Assembly: GCF_900105625.1 (NCBI RefSeq)
Contig: NZ_FNSD01000001.1
Location: forward strand, 2,108,001-2,172,000
DNA: 64,000 nucleotides
Source: Terriglobus roseus
GTDB taxonomy: Bacteria; Acidobacteriota; Terriglobia; Terriglobales; Acidobacteriaceae
Reading direction: 5' to 3'
The translations under genes and the position numbers were made by a program. This document shows positions 23,553 to 32,323 of this stretch, in pieces; position 1 is the stretch's first letter, and each line of letters opens with the position of its first letter. The notes beneath the pieces are model-generated. The model was not told the origin of the DNA. It saw only the letters and a list, made by a program, of their open reading frames with translations, and ran no database searches.

Positions 23553-24347
23553 GTGACCGATGCCGCCTTTCCCGCTGCTGCTACTTATGTGGATCTGCCC
23601 CCGGCAGGCCCGCGCGATGCGTACGATGGTCAGCCCGCGTTGACCTCTGTCGAACGCGTGACCAATACCTTCTTTTCACCCACCGAAACATTCGCCGACC
23701 TGCGCCGCAGCCAGTCCTGGTGGCTGCCGTTTGTTCTCGTCGTGCTGTTCAGCTACCTGTTTAGCGGTGTCGCGGTAACGCGCATTGGACTGCCTGCGCT
23801 GGCTGCCAGCGCCATCCATAACAATCCCACGCAGAACCAGCGCTATCAGGACGCGAGCCCCGAACAACGTGCGCAGACGATGACCGGAACGCGGGTGGTG
23901 ATGGGGATTGTGCTGTCTTCCTTTGTGCTGACGGTGCCACTGTTCTGTGCGATCTTTGCGTTGCTGTTGTGGGTGGGGTTCAACTTCATTCTGGGTGGGA
24001 GCGGCACTTTCAAAGGCATGTTTGCCGTGGCGATGTTCGCGTCACTGCCGGGCATTTTGCGATCGTTGCTGATCATCGGATTGATGTTCGCAGGTGACCG
24101 CGACAGCTTCAACATCAACGATCCCATCGGTACCAATCCGGGCTTCTACATGGGCGCGGACAGTTCGGCGTTTCTGAAGTCGGCGCTGTCCTCGGTGGAC
24201 CTCTTCTCTCTGTGGACGCTTGCGCTCGTGGCGATCGGCGGAGCCATCGTCGCTCGCGTGAAGGTGAAGAACGGTGTGACGATGGTCTTTGCCGCGTGGC
24301 TGATCTTCGTCCTGCTGAAGTCGGCTGCGGCTGCGGCGATGAGTTAG
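23553..24347 (+). CDS. YIP1 family membrane protein
   Basis: 264 residues from the GTG at 23553, chosen because CAGGAG lies just before it; the upstream in-frame ATG at 23397 would place the hairpin at 23409 inside the gene. Cytoplasmic N-terminus with SVERVTNTFFSPTETFADLR (the YIP1 entry motif), then about five membrane segments: WWLPFVLVVLFSYLFSGVAV, a central pair, FNFILGGSGTFKGMFAVAMF and a C-terminal pair. NDPIGTNPGFYMG sits in a loop. YIP1 proteins are integral membrane proteins without a defined bacterial role. No partner gene is obvious. Confidence 0.8.
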   Translation: MTDAAFPAAATYVDLPPAGPRDAYDGQPALTSVERVTNTFFSPTETFADLRRSQSWWLPFVLVVLFSYLFSGVAVTRIGLPALAASAIHNNPTQNQRYQDASPEQRAQTMTGTRVVMGIVLSSFVLTVPLFCAIFALLLWVGFNFILGGSGTFKGMFAVAMFASLPGILRSLLIIGLMFAGDRDSFNINDPIGTNPGFYMGADSSAFLKSALSSVDLFSLWTLALVAIGGAIVARVKVKNGVTMVFAAWLIFVLLKSAAAAAMS

Positions 24348-24521
24348 AGCAGGCGCCAGGGATCCGGCTCCATCAACCCATGTCTCGCCGACAACTGGTC
24401 GCACGTTTCAGTCGAGACGTCAGGCACTGCGTCTCACCGACCCGTTTTGCGCTCTCGTGGCGCGCCGTCGCCTCTGCACTACCGGTTCCCGTCGTAAGTG
24501 TGGTGCAATAAAGGCATCCTT

Positions 24522-25586
24522 TTGGACGCCTCGACTCCATTTCATCCGCGACGCTGGCTTTCGAACGGCCACCTGCAGACCATCGTGGGCAACTTCCTGC
24601 CGCGCACGGACCGTCTGCCGCCTGCATCGACTGAGCTGATCCCTGCTCCGTTGCCGACGGAGATGCAGGCGCTGCCCGAGGCGGTCGCGCTGGATCGCGC
24701 GCTGCCCACGCGACTGCTGTGCCACTGCCACTGGCAGCCCGACGCAGACGATGCAGTGACGGTTGTGCTGGTGCACGGTCTTGAGGGTTCGTCTTACTCG
24801 CAGTACGTCATTGGTAACGCGAACAAGCTGTACGCCGCGGGCTGTAACGTGGTGCGGATGAACATGCGCAACTGCGGCGGAACGGACGCGCTCTCCCCTA
24901 CCCTGTATCACTCCGGCTTGAGCGGCGATGCGAAAGCGGTGCTGCAGTGGCTGATCCAGCGTGGCTGCCGCCGCATTGCACTGGCGGGGTACAGCATGGG
25001 CGGCAACCTGGTGCTGAAGGCAGCGGGCGAGCTCGCGACGGGTGTTCCAGATGCGCTGATCGGTGTCGTCGCCGTTTCGCCACCGATGGATCTGGGAGAC
25101 AGCGCGGACGCCCTGCACCACTGGTCGAACCGTGTCTATGAGCAGCGGTTTCTGCGTAACCTGCTGAAGCGTTATCGTCGCAAGGTGCAGCTGTATCCCG
25201 AGGTCTTTGATGGGGCTCGCGCAGACAGGGTGAATTCGATCCGGGATTTCGATCAACTGGTGATGACACCCTACTGTGGGTTCACGGGCGCGGATGATTA
25301 CTACACACGCGCGGCAGCTGCCCGTGTTGTCGACCGGATTGCCGTGCCGACGCTGGTGCTGCACGCGTGCGATGATCCCTTCATCCGCCTAAGCGCCTCC
25401 ACACGCGAGAAGCTCCGCGCCAACCGCCACGTCACTCTGTTAGAGCCGGCGCATGGCGGACACTGCGCCTTTCTGGAGCAGCCAACCGAAAATTACGATG
25501 GGTATTGGGCGGAGAAGATGCTGCTGCAGTTTGTGCGGACATGCGCGGCCGCGACCGCCACGAGGGAACGAGTACCGGCATGTTGA
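24522..25586 (+). CDS. YheT-like alpha/beta hydrolase
   Basis: About 354 residues from a TTG at 24522 with AAAGG seven bases upstream; a GTG at 24498 has no ribosome site. The family signature PFHPRRWLSNGHLQTIVGNF opens it. VVLVHGLEGSSYSQY (oxyanion HG), nucleophile elbow LAGYSMGGNLVLK, acid in LHACDDPFI and His in PAHGGHCAFLE complete the triad. This is the COG0429/YheT group of hydrolases; members act on esters or lipids, and the substrate is unknown. It ends TGA overlapping the ATG of the next gene (ATGTTGA), so the two genes are translationally coupled. Confidence 0.85.
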   Translation: MDASTPFHPRRWLSNGHLQTIVGNFLPRTDRLPPASTELIPAPLPTEMQALPEAVALDRALPTRLLCHCHWQPDADDAVTVVLVHGLEGSSYSQYVIGNANKLYAAGCNVVRMNMRNCGGTDALSPTLYHSGLSGDAKAVLQWLIQRGCRRIALAGYSMGGNLVLKAAGELATGVPDALIGVVAVSPPMDLGDSADALHHWSNRVYEQRFLRNLLKRYRRKVQLYPEVFDGARADRVNSIRDFDQLVMTPYCGFTGADDYYTRAAAARVVDRIAVPTLVLHACDDPFIRLSASTREKLRANRHVTLLEPAHGGHCAFLEQPTENYDGYWAEKMLLQFVRTCAAATATRERVPAC

Positions 25587-26173
25587 GCGAGTGGAGTGCA
25601 GAGTGTGGCGCGGACGATCCCGTGCTGGTGGTGCCGTGGAGCTCGCCCGACGGCGAACTGGAGTGGGTGGACCTGCGCGAGGACCCCTACGCGCTGGACG
25701 ACATCCACGAAGCCAATGACCACCCTGCCCTGATGGCTGCATTGCGTGCGCTGAACGGTCCGCGATCGCCAGTGTTCACGGCCAAGTGCGATGTGTGGAC
25801 CATGGACTCTGACGAGCTGGAAGCCGCTCGCATGGAACTGATGGTGGAAGACGCTGTGGCGACGGCCGGCATGGTCAGCTACATCGACATGGTGTGGCGC
25901 GAGCGCACGATCTTCGCGTCGCGGCCTCGCATGGAACAGATGCTCTATCGCCTGGACCGGATGGCGGTTGAGCTGTCCTACTCGCTGGCGCAGGTGGAAT
26001 ACATTCTGCGGCCCGCCGTCGTGGAACTGGAAGGCGCGGTGGGCGAGGGCTTCGCCGTGACCCTGTACGTGAAGGCCGTCGGCGTGGATGAAGCCGAAGC
26101 AGCCGAGCGCTGGGACGAGGCTCTGCGCGCCGTGACCGCACTCCTGCGCGCCAAAGAACTTCTGGGACGCTAA
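25580..26173 (+). CDS. conserved protein of unknown function
   Basis: 197 residues from the ATG at 25580, which overlaps the stop of the hydrolase gene upstream; coupling decides the start over an ATG at 25505. It is acidic, with a short beta-rich start (DPVLVVPWSSPDGELEWVDL), two helical blocks rich in Met/Glu (WTMDSDELEAARMELMVEDA) and a C-terminal helix. No signal peptide or motif of known function is visible. The operon position hints at a role with the YheT-like hydrolase, which is inference only. Confidence 0.65.
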   Translation: MLSEWSAECGADDPVLVVPWSSPDGELEWVDLREDPYALDDIHEANDHPALMAALRALNGPRSPVFTAKCDVWTMDSDELEAARMELMVEDAVATAGMVSYIDMVWRERTIFASRPRMEQMLYRLDRMAVELSYSLAQVEYILRPAVVELEGAVGEGFAVTLYVKAVGVDEAEAAERWDEALRAVTALLRAKELLGR

Positions 26174-26265
26174 ACGGCTGTCCCCGCGCAGGTTGCGCGC
26201 CTTGGAACATCCAGTCAAGGAATCCTTGCGCCCGCACTGGCCCCGCGCGGTAATCTAGTCACAGG

Positions 26266-26342
26266 GAACCAGTAGCTCAGCCGGATAGAGCATCTGCCTT
26301 CTAAGCAGAGGGTCGCAGGTTCGAGTCCTGCCTGGTTCACCA
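26266..26342 (+). tRNA. tRNA-Arg (TCT)
   Basis: Acceptor GAACCAG/CTGGTTC, D arm GCTC/GAGC, anticodon stem TCTGC/GCAGA with loop CTTCTAA (anticodon TCT), T arm GCAGG-TTCGAGT-CCTGC, discriminator A and encoded CCA. 77 bases. Confidence 0.95.
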
Positions 26343-26651
26343 ATCCCTCGAACGATTCCCGACGACATAACGACATCTCCGCACGGGGCTGTACCGGCTC
26401 GCTCATGTCCATCCGAGTGCAGACCATGTCACGCGAGCGTTCGCTAGGTTGATCCTGTTTCGGCTGTAGACCTGCTCCGCGGAAGATCCGAACTGCGATC
26501 ATTCGCCGCTTGCTGTTTCCGAAAACCAGACTTTGAGGAGCTTCCGCGCAGTTGCGGTCAGTCACGTAACGGACTAAATTCCGCATCCGGCTTTACATCC
26601 CCGCGCCTTACATGGAGACTTGAGCCATCTTGTCCCGTGAGGCTGTCACCT
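26343..26651. other. intergenic region after tRNA-Arg
   Basis: No gene, repeat or clear promoter seen; the long minus-strand frame across tRNA-Arg is an artefact (it contains the antisense reading of the tRNA). Confidence 0.4.
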
Positions 26652-27110
26652 ATGCTGACGCGCAGTGTTCTTCTGTTCTCGTTGCTGGTACCCGCTCTGA
26701 CCTTGCATGCCCAGGATGTAGACGCTAAACGCAAGTTAGGGATGGCTGGTCAGGCCCTTGGCAGGGCACTTGCGACACACGACCAAGTTGCACTCGAAAA
26801 GCTATGGTCACCCCAGATGATCGTCAACGGTCCAAACAATACCGTGCTCACGCGCGCCGAGATCTTCGAGGGCATGAAAAACGGCCTGCTCGATTACGAG
26901 GCTGGCTACAAGACCACGGTCGAGAAGGCCGAGTTCATCGGCGACGTCGCTGTCACCATGGGCGAGGATAGCTACACGCCTGCGTTTGGCCCGGACAAAG
27001 GCAGGCTGCTGCATCGCCGCTCCACCAACGTCTGGCAGTACACCGATGGCAACTGGATAATGATCGCGCGTCAGGCCACGATCTATGATCCTGCCGTGAA
27101 GCACTACTGA
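26652..27110 (+). CDS. secreted NTF2-like (DUF4440/SnoaL) protein
   Basis: 152 residues from the ATG at 26652 (GTGAGG upstream). A signal peptide ends near LHAQD. The mature part is a single NTF2-like domain: GRALATHDQVALEKLWSPQM, IVNGPNNTVLTRAEIFEGMK, VTMGEDSYTP, HRRSTNVWQYTDGNWIMIAR, QATIYDP. Such cone-shaped domains bind small ligands or act as isomerase-like modules; the ligand here is unknown. It starts a region of small genes and remnants. Confidence 0.75.
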   Translation: MLTRSVLLFSLLVPALTLHAQDVDAKRKLGMAGQALGRALATHDQVALEKLWSPQMIVNGPNNTVLTRAEIFEGMKNGLLDYEAGYKTTVEKAEFIGDVAVTMGEDSYTPAFGPDKGRLLHRRSTNVWQYTDGNWIMIARQATIYDPAVKHY

Positions 27111-27597
27111 GTGCATCGGGATGGCGCCCTCCGATAAGGAAGAGAAGTCGCTTGGCATCATTGGCCCCGCCTCCCGCAAAACTGGGTTATCGGAAAATGA
27201 TTGGTCCTTGCAACCGGTATGGGGTTATGTTGCCCGGAATCCAACAAACACGAGCCCTGCGGTCAGAACGGCAATGGTGATAGGAACTGCGAACCACCAT
27301 TTGGTCCCTTGCTGAGTCGCGAGGAGGCCGAGGCCGCAAGAGGTTACGGCGCACACAGCCACCGATCGGTGGCGACAGAGGCCATCCAAACAGGAGGAGC
27401 AGACTGACGATGCCCAGCTTGTCTGAACGAACCATACCCAGATCGTAGCGGCGTTTTTCTACAACCGCGTTATCGGAAACTTCTTCGCCGCTGTTTTCTA
27501 GGATCCGAGGTGGTGCTTCTGCGAGGCTTTCTATCTCGGAGGATTCCCTCGCGATCCGTCAGCGGAACACACATCGCGGAGAGCAACAAGATCCGCA
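27111..27597. other. gene-poor region with repeated GTTATCGGAAA
   Basis: No supported gene in 487 bases; an 82-codon minus-strand frame (27187-27435) has no recognisable content. The 11-mer GTTATCGGAAA occurs at 27186-27196 and 27469-27479, and again at 28306-28316 beyond the truncated permease. It looks like degraded mobile or duplicated DNA. Confidence 0.45.
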
Positions 27598-28147
27598 TTA
27601 TTCCTCGTATGCCAATGCCTTGAGCACATCGATTCGAACAGCCATCCATGCAGCGATGTAACCAGCGGCAAAGTAGATCCCGGCAGCGATCATTCCAGCG
27701 GGTAGCCAAAAGCTGTACGGTGTGTGCAACACGAAGAGATCGCCAAGTGCAGCTGAAATCAGCAAGCCATTCAGGTAAGCAAGAAAGATACCAGCGATCG
27801 TTCCCGGAACCGCCACGAGGAGGGTTTCCTGCAGAAGAAGGAGCAGGATAAGGGAGAACGATCCACCTAACATCCGCAGAATTCCGAATTGCCGCGTCCG
27901 CTCCCGCACTTCGGAGAATCGATGGAACGTCATAAAGAGCGCTGCTGCTCCAGTGGTAAGCCAAGCCATGGCCACAACAGTTAAACGAATCACAATAAGG
28001 ACCTTGTTAGGATGGCTGGTCGGATCCACGGTTGTCCCCGCCAGGGTCAGTATCATCATGACCGGCAAGGCCATCCCCAGGGCGCTCAAGGACGCCTCCG
28101 GAGAGTTATAGCGAAGGTATCCTCGCACTAATGGATGAAGCGCAGGC
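27598..28147 (-). pseudogene. truncated FtsX/MacB-like ABC permease
   Basis: About 182 residues from the ATG at 28147. The C-terminal three transmembrane segments of an FtsX-like permease are intact: AMAWLTTGAAALFMTFHRFS, EVRERTRQFGILRMLGGSFS, LILLLLLQETLLVAVPGTIA, and the last helix to MAVRIDVLKALAYEE. The usual N-terminal helix and about 200-residue periplasmic domain are replaced by a short stretch. No ATPase or membrane-fusion partner is next to it. It is best read as a deletion remnant of an efflux-type permease in the gene-poor patch. A functional mini-permease is unlikely. Confidence 0.6.
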
Positions 28148-28378
28148 ATTCCGCATGTATACCACCTGAGTGTCAAGCACAGCCCGCGTGGAGGCCAAGA
28201 TGTCGCTCACAAAGCAGCAAAGGTAACTGGCGATACGTTTGCCTGCAACAGCATCAAGATGGGCAGTCCCGATAACCCGACTTCGAGGCATGCACCTGCT
28301 ACGGTGTTATCGGAAACAGCCCTTGAGCCCCGGCCGATGTCGGGCATTGTTCTCGGAAGGAATTCTCTCCTGGTGAGA

Positions 28379-28582
28379 TTAGTGAAGGTAGTCTGGCTTC
28401 CGGGTGCTGTGACGCAGAATGCTCTCCTGGACGCGACGTGCGACTGTCAGGTCGCGGGGGATTGCGGAGTGGAGAATCGAGGCAGGATAGACGAATTGCT
28501 GACCATCCTCGAAGTCTACGATCACGTAAGAGTCAGTATTTCGCACGGACAGGATCTTTACTGGCTTGGAAACGTCGGACAT
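28379..28582 (-). CDS. small conserved-looking protein
   Basis: 67 residues from the ATG at 28582, preceded by CCGAGGTG at good spacing. Pattern: VKILSVRNTDSYVIVDFEDG (beta strands with an FEDG turn), QQFVYPASILHSAI, then a basic helix (DLTVARRVQESILRH). I recall similar DFEDGR-x-F-x-YP small acidobacterial proteins of unknown function. No membrane segment. It stands alone. Confidence 0.5.
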   Translation of the reverse strand: MSDVSKPVKILSVRNTDSYVIVDFEDGQQFVYPASILHSAIPRDLTVARRVQESILRHSTRKPDYLH

Positions 28583-28588
28583 CTGCAC

Positions 28589-28936
28589 CTCGGCACCTCT
28601 GGATCGATTCGTTCGCCGAGTAGAATAGCCGACGTGCCGTCGCAGTTGAAGATAGAGCCTCTTAGGAAATTCTTAGGAATTCATAAGGCTTATTGAAATT
28701 CCAGCAGTCGTGCCGACGAGTCGCTTGCTCGAACGTCATCGCCAATCGAATAAGTGCATGCGCAGTCTTTGATCCTGCTGAGGCACCGCCGATTGGGGTC
28801 CTAAGACCAGGGATTAGGGGCACGTAATCATTTACCGAATGCAGCCCGATATCCCGCGCGGCCCATCCAGCATTGACAGACGAATCTCACCATACCGGTG
28901 CGGGCATGTTACTCAACACTGGCTGTGATTCGATCG
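28589..28936. other. intergenic region before the GGDEF gene end
   Basis: No gene or RNA recognised; a short repeated run cttaggaaattcttaggaat occurs at about 28660-28680. Confidence 0.35.
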
Positions 28937-29794
28937 TCAGGCGTAAGTCTTCCTGAGTCTTGTGATTGGTTCGTCGAGTTCATCGGCGATGACGACCCGA
29001 TTGCGGCCGCGTTGCTTTGCGGCGTACATTGCGGTGTCAGCCGCTGCGACAAGGTCGCTGGAGCCTCTGCGAAAGACTGAGTTACTTGCGACGCCGATGC
29101 TCACGGTCAATGGAACGACCTTGCCTTCGACCTTCACTGTCGCACGTGCGACCTTGGCCCGAATATTCTCCGCGTGGCGTTCGGCGAGTGCGGATGACGT
29201 GTTCGGCGCGACGATCAGGAACTCTTCTCCGCCATACCGGCCGATGACATTCGGTGGCTCAACAGCCTTCTTCAAAATACGCCCCACCTCTTCGAGCACG
29301 CTGTCTCCCGCCCGATGACCCAAGGTGTCGTTGATTGTTTTGAAGTTGTCGATGTCCAGAAGCAAGACCGATAGCTGCGTGACTCCAAACCTGCTTCGCT
29401 CACACTCGATATCGAGCAGCGTGTCGATTCGACCGCGTGTGAAGAGCCTTGTCAGCGGATCAAAGAAAGCCGCCCTCTCCAGGCCGTCGATGCGTGCGAG
29501 ATCCTTCGCCGTGAGGAGTGAGACGAAACAGACACCCAGCACGAACACTGCCGACGCCAACAGAGTGCAAGCGATGAGCGAGTCCTCATAGTGGCCCGCG
29601 CCTTCCGTCTGGTTTGTGTAAAGGAAGCCGAAGCAGCCCATGCCCGAAAGGAATAGAAAGCCTCCCAGGGCGGCCCATGCCAACTTCAATCCCTCTTTCT
29701 TGGTGGTATCTCGAATGCGCTGAACTACGAGGACGGAAGCGGACAACAGGAAGATGGTCACTAAGAGAAGAAATTGGACAAGGGTATTGGACAT
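28937..29794 (-). CDS. membrane GGDEF diguanylate cyclase
   Basis: 285 residues. Three N-terminal hydrophobic segments (LVQFLLLVTIFLLSASVLVV; LAWAALGGFLFLSGMGCFGF; LIACTLLASAVFVLGVCFVS) are followed by a linker and a complete GGDEF domain: FFDPLTRLFTRGRID, VLLLDIDNFKTINDTLGHRA, IGRYGGEEFLIVAP (active site GGEEF) and LTVSIGVASNS, AAADTAMYAAKQRGRNRV. It should convert two GTP to cyclic di-GMP at the membrane. The usual RxxD inhibitory site five residues before GGEEF is absent, so product inhibition may be lacking. No EAL domain. The cellulose synthase at 41604, which has a PilZ domain, is a possible target in the same window, though not in the same operon. GGAG precedes the ATG. Confidence 0.9.
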   Translation of the reverse strand: MSNTLVQFLLLVTIFLLSASVLVVQRIRDTTKKEGLKLAWAALGGFLFLSGMGCFGFLYTNQTEGAGHYEDSLIACTLLASAVFVLGVCFVSLLTAKDLARIDGLERAAFFDPLTRLFTRGRIDTLLDIECERSRFGVTQLSVLLLDIDNFKTINDTLGHRAGDSVLEEVGRILKKAVEPPNVIGRYGGEEFLIVAPNTSSALAERHAENIRAKVARATVKVEGKVVPLTVSIGVASNSVFRRGSSDLVAAADTAMYAAKQRGRNRVVIADELDEPITRLRKTYA

Positions 29795-30139
29795 GTCGCT
29801 CCGTGGGCGCGCATTTAGGAAGGCTTTAGCCAGCAGCCTTTTTCATCACTGTTCCAAGGAAAATAAGATGATGGAGCGTTCCTTCAGGTTGCCGATTTCG
29901 GCAGAAGATACAGTGATTTCGCTTCGCCAAAGGGCACAGTAAACCGAACTACTTTTCATTCCGGAGTGGCGGTAACGTCTTTGGAATGAGTTCGTAAGCC
30001 GATCATGCTCTACGCGCCATGCACATCATGGAAAACTATTTCGCGAGACGGAACGGTGCTTAGGGTTTTCAACAAGAACGTGGTTAGTGCTCCCATCCGA
30101 CACCCCCGTTTCATACCTGAGACAGGGGAGCCGGATGAG
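29795..30139. other. intergenic region between GGDEF and poxB genes
   Basis: Nothing supported in about 345 bases; there is an AT-richer stretch near 29840-29890 but no convincing promoter, hairpin or ORF. Confidence 0.35.
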
Positions 30140-31876
30140 CTATCTCCAGAGGTTCGTTTTCGCCATGTCGAGCACCTCGTGGCCGTCGCCGTGCAGCATG
30201 GCCTTCAACATGTAGAGGTTGAAGCCGGCGGCCTGGGCGAGCGTAATGGTGGGCGGCAGTGAGAGTTCCTGGCGAGCGACCACTGCATCGATGACGGCGG
30301 GGCCAGGATGGGCGAAGGCTTCCCGAAGCGCGGGGATGACCTGTTCCGGGGTTTCGACACGCCAGGCGCGTATGCCTGCGCCGGATGCGATGGTGGCGAA
30401 GTTTGTCGGCTTGAATTCGGTGGCGTACGTTTCGACGCCGGCCGCCTTCATTTCCTGCTCCACGAAGCCGAGTGCGCCATTGTTGAAGACGATGACCTTC
30501 ACGGGGAGATCAAGCTGCCGCAGCGTGAGCAGGTCTCCGAGCAGCATGGAGATGCCACCATCGCCGGAGAGTGTCACCACCTGGCGATCTCGCTCCGCAG
30601 ACTGGACGCCAATCGATTGCGGCATGGCGTTGGCCATGGTGCCGTGGTTGAAGCTGCCAATGAGGCGACGCTTGCCATTCATCTTCAGGTAGCGCGCGGA
30701 CCACGTGGTGGGCGTGCCGACGTCGCAGAGGAAGACCGCGTCTTCAGCGGCGAGATCGCTGATGCACTTCGTCAGATACTGCGGGTGGATGGGAGACTTT
30801 CCGGGCTCGCCCACTGCACGCTCATCGAGTTCTTTCCGAACCTTCTGAAAGTGCTTGACGGCGTCTTTCAGGTGGCTGCTCTTATGTTTTGTCAGCAGCG
30901 GCGTCAGGGCCCAAAGAGTGTGCTTCACATCGCCGATGAGACCGACATCGATCCTGGTACGACGGCCAAGCTGTTCGCCTCGTAAGTCGATCTGAATGAC
31001 CTTGATGCCTTCCGGATAGAACTGCGAATAAGGGAAGTCCGTGCCGAGCATCAGCAGCGTGTCACAGTCCTGCATGGCGCGATATGCGGAGGGCATACCG
31101 ATAAGGCCGTTGAGTCCGACGAAGTAGGGATTGTCATACTCGAGATACTCTTTGCCGCGCAGCGCGGTGATCATGGGCGCCTGCAGCACCTCGGCCAACG
31201 CAAGTACTTCCGTACGAGCGTCTGCACAGCCGGCTCCGGCGAGGATGGTGATCTTCTTCGACTCATTCAGTAACTTTGCTGCGCTTGCGAGGGCGGACGC
31301 GGGTGGCAGAACGGAGCCTGCAGGACCGGCGATGCCGAGGTCGATGGCGGGAGACGATGCGAGTTTGGTAAGGATGTCTCCAGGGATGACGACGACCGCA
31401 ACACATCGCTTTGCGATGGCGGTGCGCATGGCAATGGCAAGCACGCGCGGCACCTGCTCGGGCGTTGAGATCACCTCACAGAAGTCCGAGCAACTCAGGA
31501 AGATCTGTTCCGGGTGCGTCTCCTGAAAGTAGTTGGTGCCCATCTCGGCGCTTGGAATCTGTGCGGCTATGGCAAGGACCGGCACGCGGCTGCGATGACA
31601 GTCGTGCAGACCATTGATGAGGTGAAGATTTCCGGGGCCGCAGCTACCGGCGCAGACGGTTAACTGGCCGCTGATCTGCGACTCGCCACCGGCGGCGAAA
31701 GCGGCAACTTCTTCGTGTCGAACCATCTGCCACTCAATGCCGTCGTGGGAACGGATGGCATCCGTGAAGCCATTGAGCGAGTCACCGGCTACGCCGTAGA
31801 CGCGTTTGACGCCTGCTTTCAGAAGTGTTTCTACGAAGACGTCGGCGACTTTGGCGAGGGGTTCTTTCTTCCACAT
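30140..31876 (-). CDS. poxB: thiamine-diphosphate pyruvate oxidase/dehydrogenase (PoxB-like)
   Basis: 578 residues from the ATG at 31876, preceded by AAAAGGAAG; upstream in-frame starts add about 28 unlike residues. Whole-length match to PoxB-type enzymes: VYGVAGDSLNGFTDAI, catalytic Glu region VRHEEVAAFAAGGE, GSCGPGNLHLINGLHDCHRS, FAD region (ILAGAGCADAR; LMLGTDFPYSQFYP; IQIDLRGEQLGRRT), then the TPP motif TLSGDGGISMLLGD...FNNGALGFV and GSFNHGTMANAMPQSIG. The reaction is pyruvate to acetate and CO2, with electrons to quinone at the membrane in the E. coli enzyme. The tail is lipid-binding in E. coli; a similar C-terminal helix is present. It is often stationary-phase induced elsewhere; nothing here shows this. 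Confidence 0.9.
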   Translation of the reverse strand: MWKKEPLAKVADVFVETLLKAGVKRVYGVAGDSLNGFTDAIRSHDGIEWQMVRHEEVAAFAAGGESQISGQLTVCAGSCGPGNLHLINGLHDCHRSRVPVLAIAAQIPSAEMGTNYFQETHPEQIFLSCSDFCEVISTPEQVPRVLAIAMRTAIAKRCVAVVVIPGDILTKLASSPAIDLGIAGPAGSVLPPASALASAAKLLNESKKITILAGAGCADARTEVLALAEVLQAPMITALRGKEYLEYDNPYFVGLNGLIGMPSAYRAMQDCDTLLMLGTDFPYSQFYPEGIKVIQIDLRGEQLGRRTRIDVGLIGDVKHTLWALTPLLTKHKSSHLKDAVKHFQKVRKELDERAVGEPGKSPIHPQYLTKCISDLAAEDAVFLCDVGTPTTWSARYLKMNGKRRLIGSFNHGTMANAMPQSIGVQSAERDRQVVTLSGDGGISMLLGDLLTLRQLDLPVKVIVFNNGALGFVEQEMKAAGVETYATEFKPTNFATIASGAGIRAWRVETPEQVIPALREAFAHPGPAVIDAVVARQELSLPPTITLAQAAGFNLYMLKAMLHGDGHEVLDMAKTNLWR

Positions 31877-32085
31877 GAAGATCGTTAACTTCCTTTTCCG
31901 GTACAGGTACCTGCAGGCTTGGATGCAGAGATGGAATCGGAAGGGCGTTGGCACCGTCACTGACTTGCGAGGCGTGGTTGCAGAGCGCCGGCGGCGATGT
32001 CATTCGCTCCGCCTCTGCGGCGCGCTCATCGTTCACGCGCCACTTTTTTTCTTCATGGTTGCCCGTCTGCTTGCATCTTAGGACT

Positions 32086-32295
32086 ATGGCAAACCGTAAA
32101 AGTGTGTTGCTGTCGTTGGTACTAACCTTCTTCTTCGGCCCGTTTGGCATGCTGTACAGCACCGTGCCGGGTGCACTGATCATGCTGGTGCTGTATGTGG
32201 CGCTGGGCATTCCAACCCTGGGCTGGGCGATCGCAGTGCTGCATCCGATTGCGATGATCTGGGGCGCCATCGCGGCGGATCGCGCGAACCGCTAG
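32086..32295 (+). CDS. small two-helix membrane protein
   Basis: 70 residues from the ATG at 32086 (TTAGG upstream). Two hydrophobic hairpins: SVLLSLVLTFFFGPFGMLYS and PGALIMLVLYVALGIPTLGW, ending WGAIAADRANR. The motif TFFFGPFGMLYSTV is typical of small membrane proteins of unknown function that are widespread in bacteria. It is divergent from poxB and convergent with the monooxygenase gene. Confidence 0.65.
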   Translation: MANRKSVLLSLVLTFFFGPFGMLYSTVPGALIMLVLYVALGIPTLGWAIAVLHPIAMIWGAIAADRANR

Positions 32296-32323
32296 AGTCG
32301 CCGCCCAGACTGCGAAGAGAGGA

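Noticed and set aside
26215-26586. 123-codon minus-strand frame containing GLEPATLCLEGRCSIRLSYW
   Set aside because: Antisense reading of tRNA-Arg; same kind of artefact.
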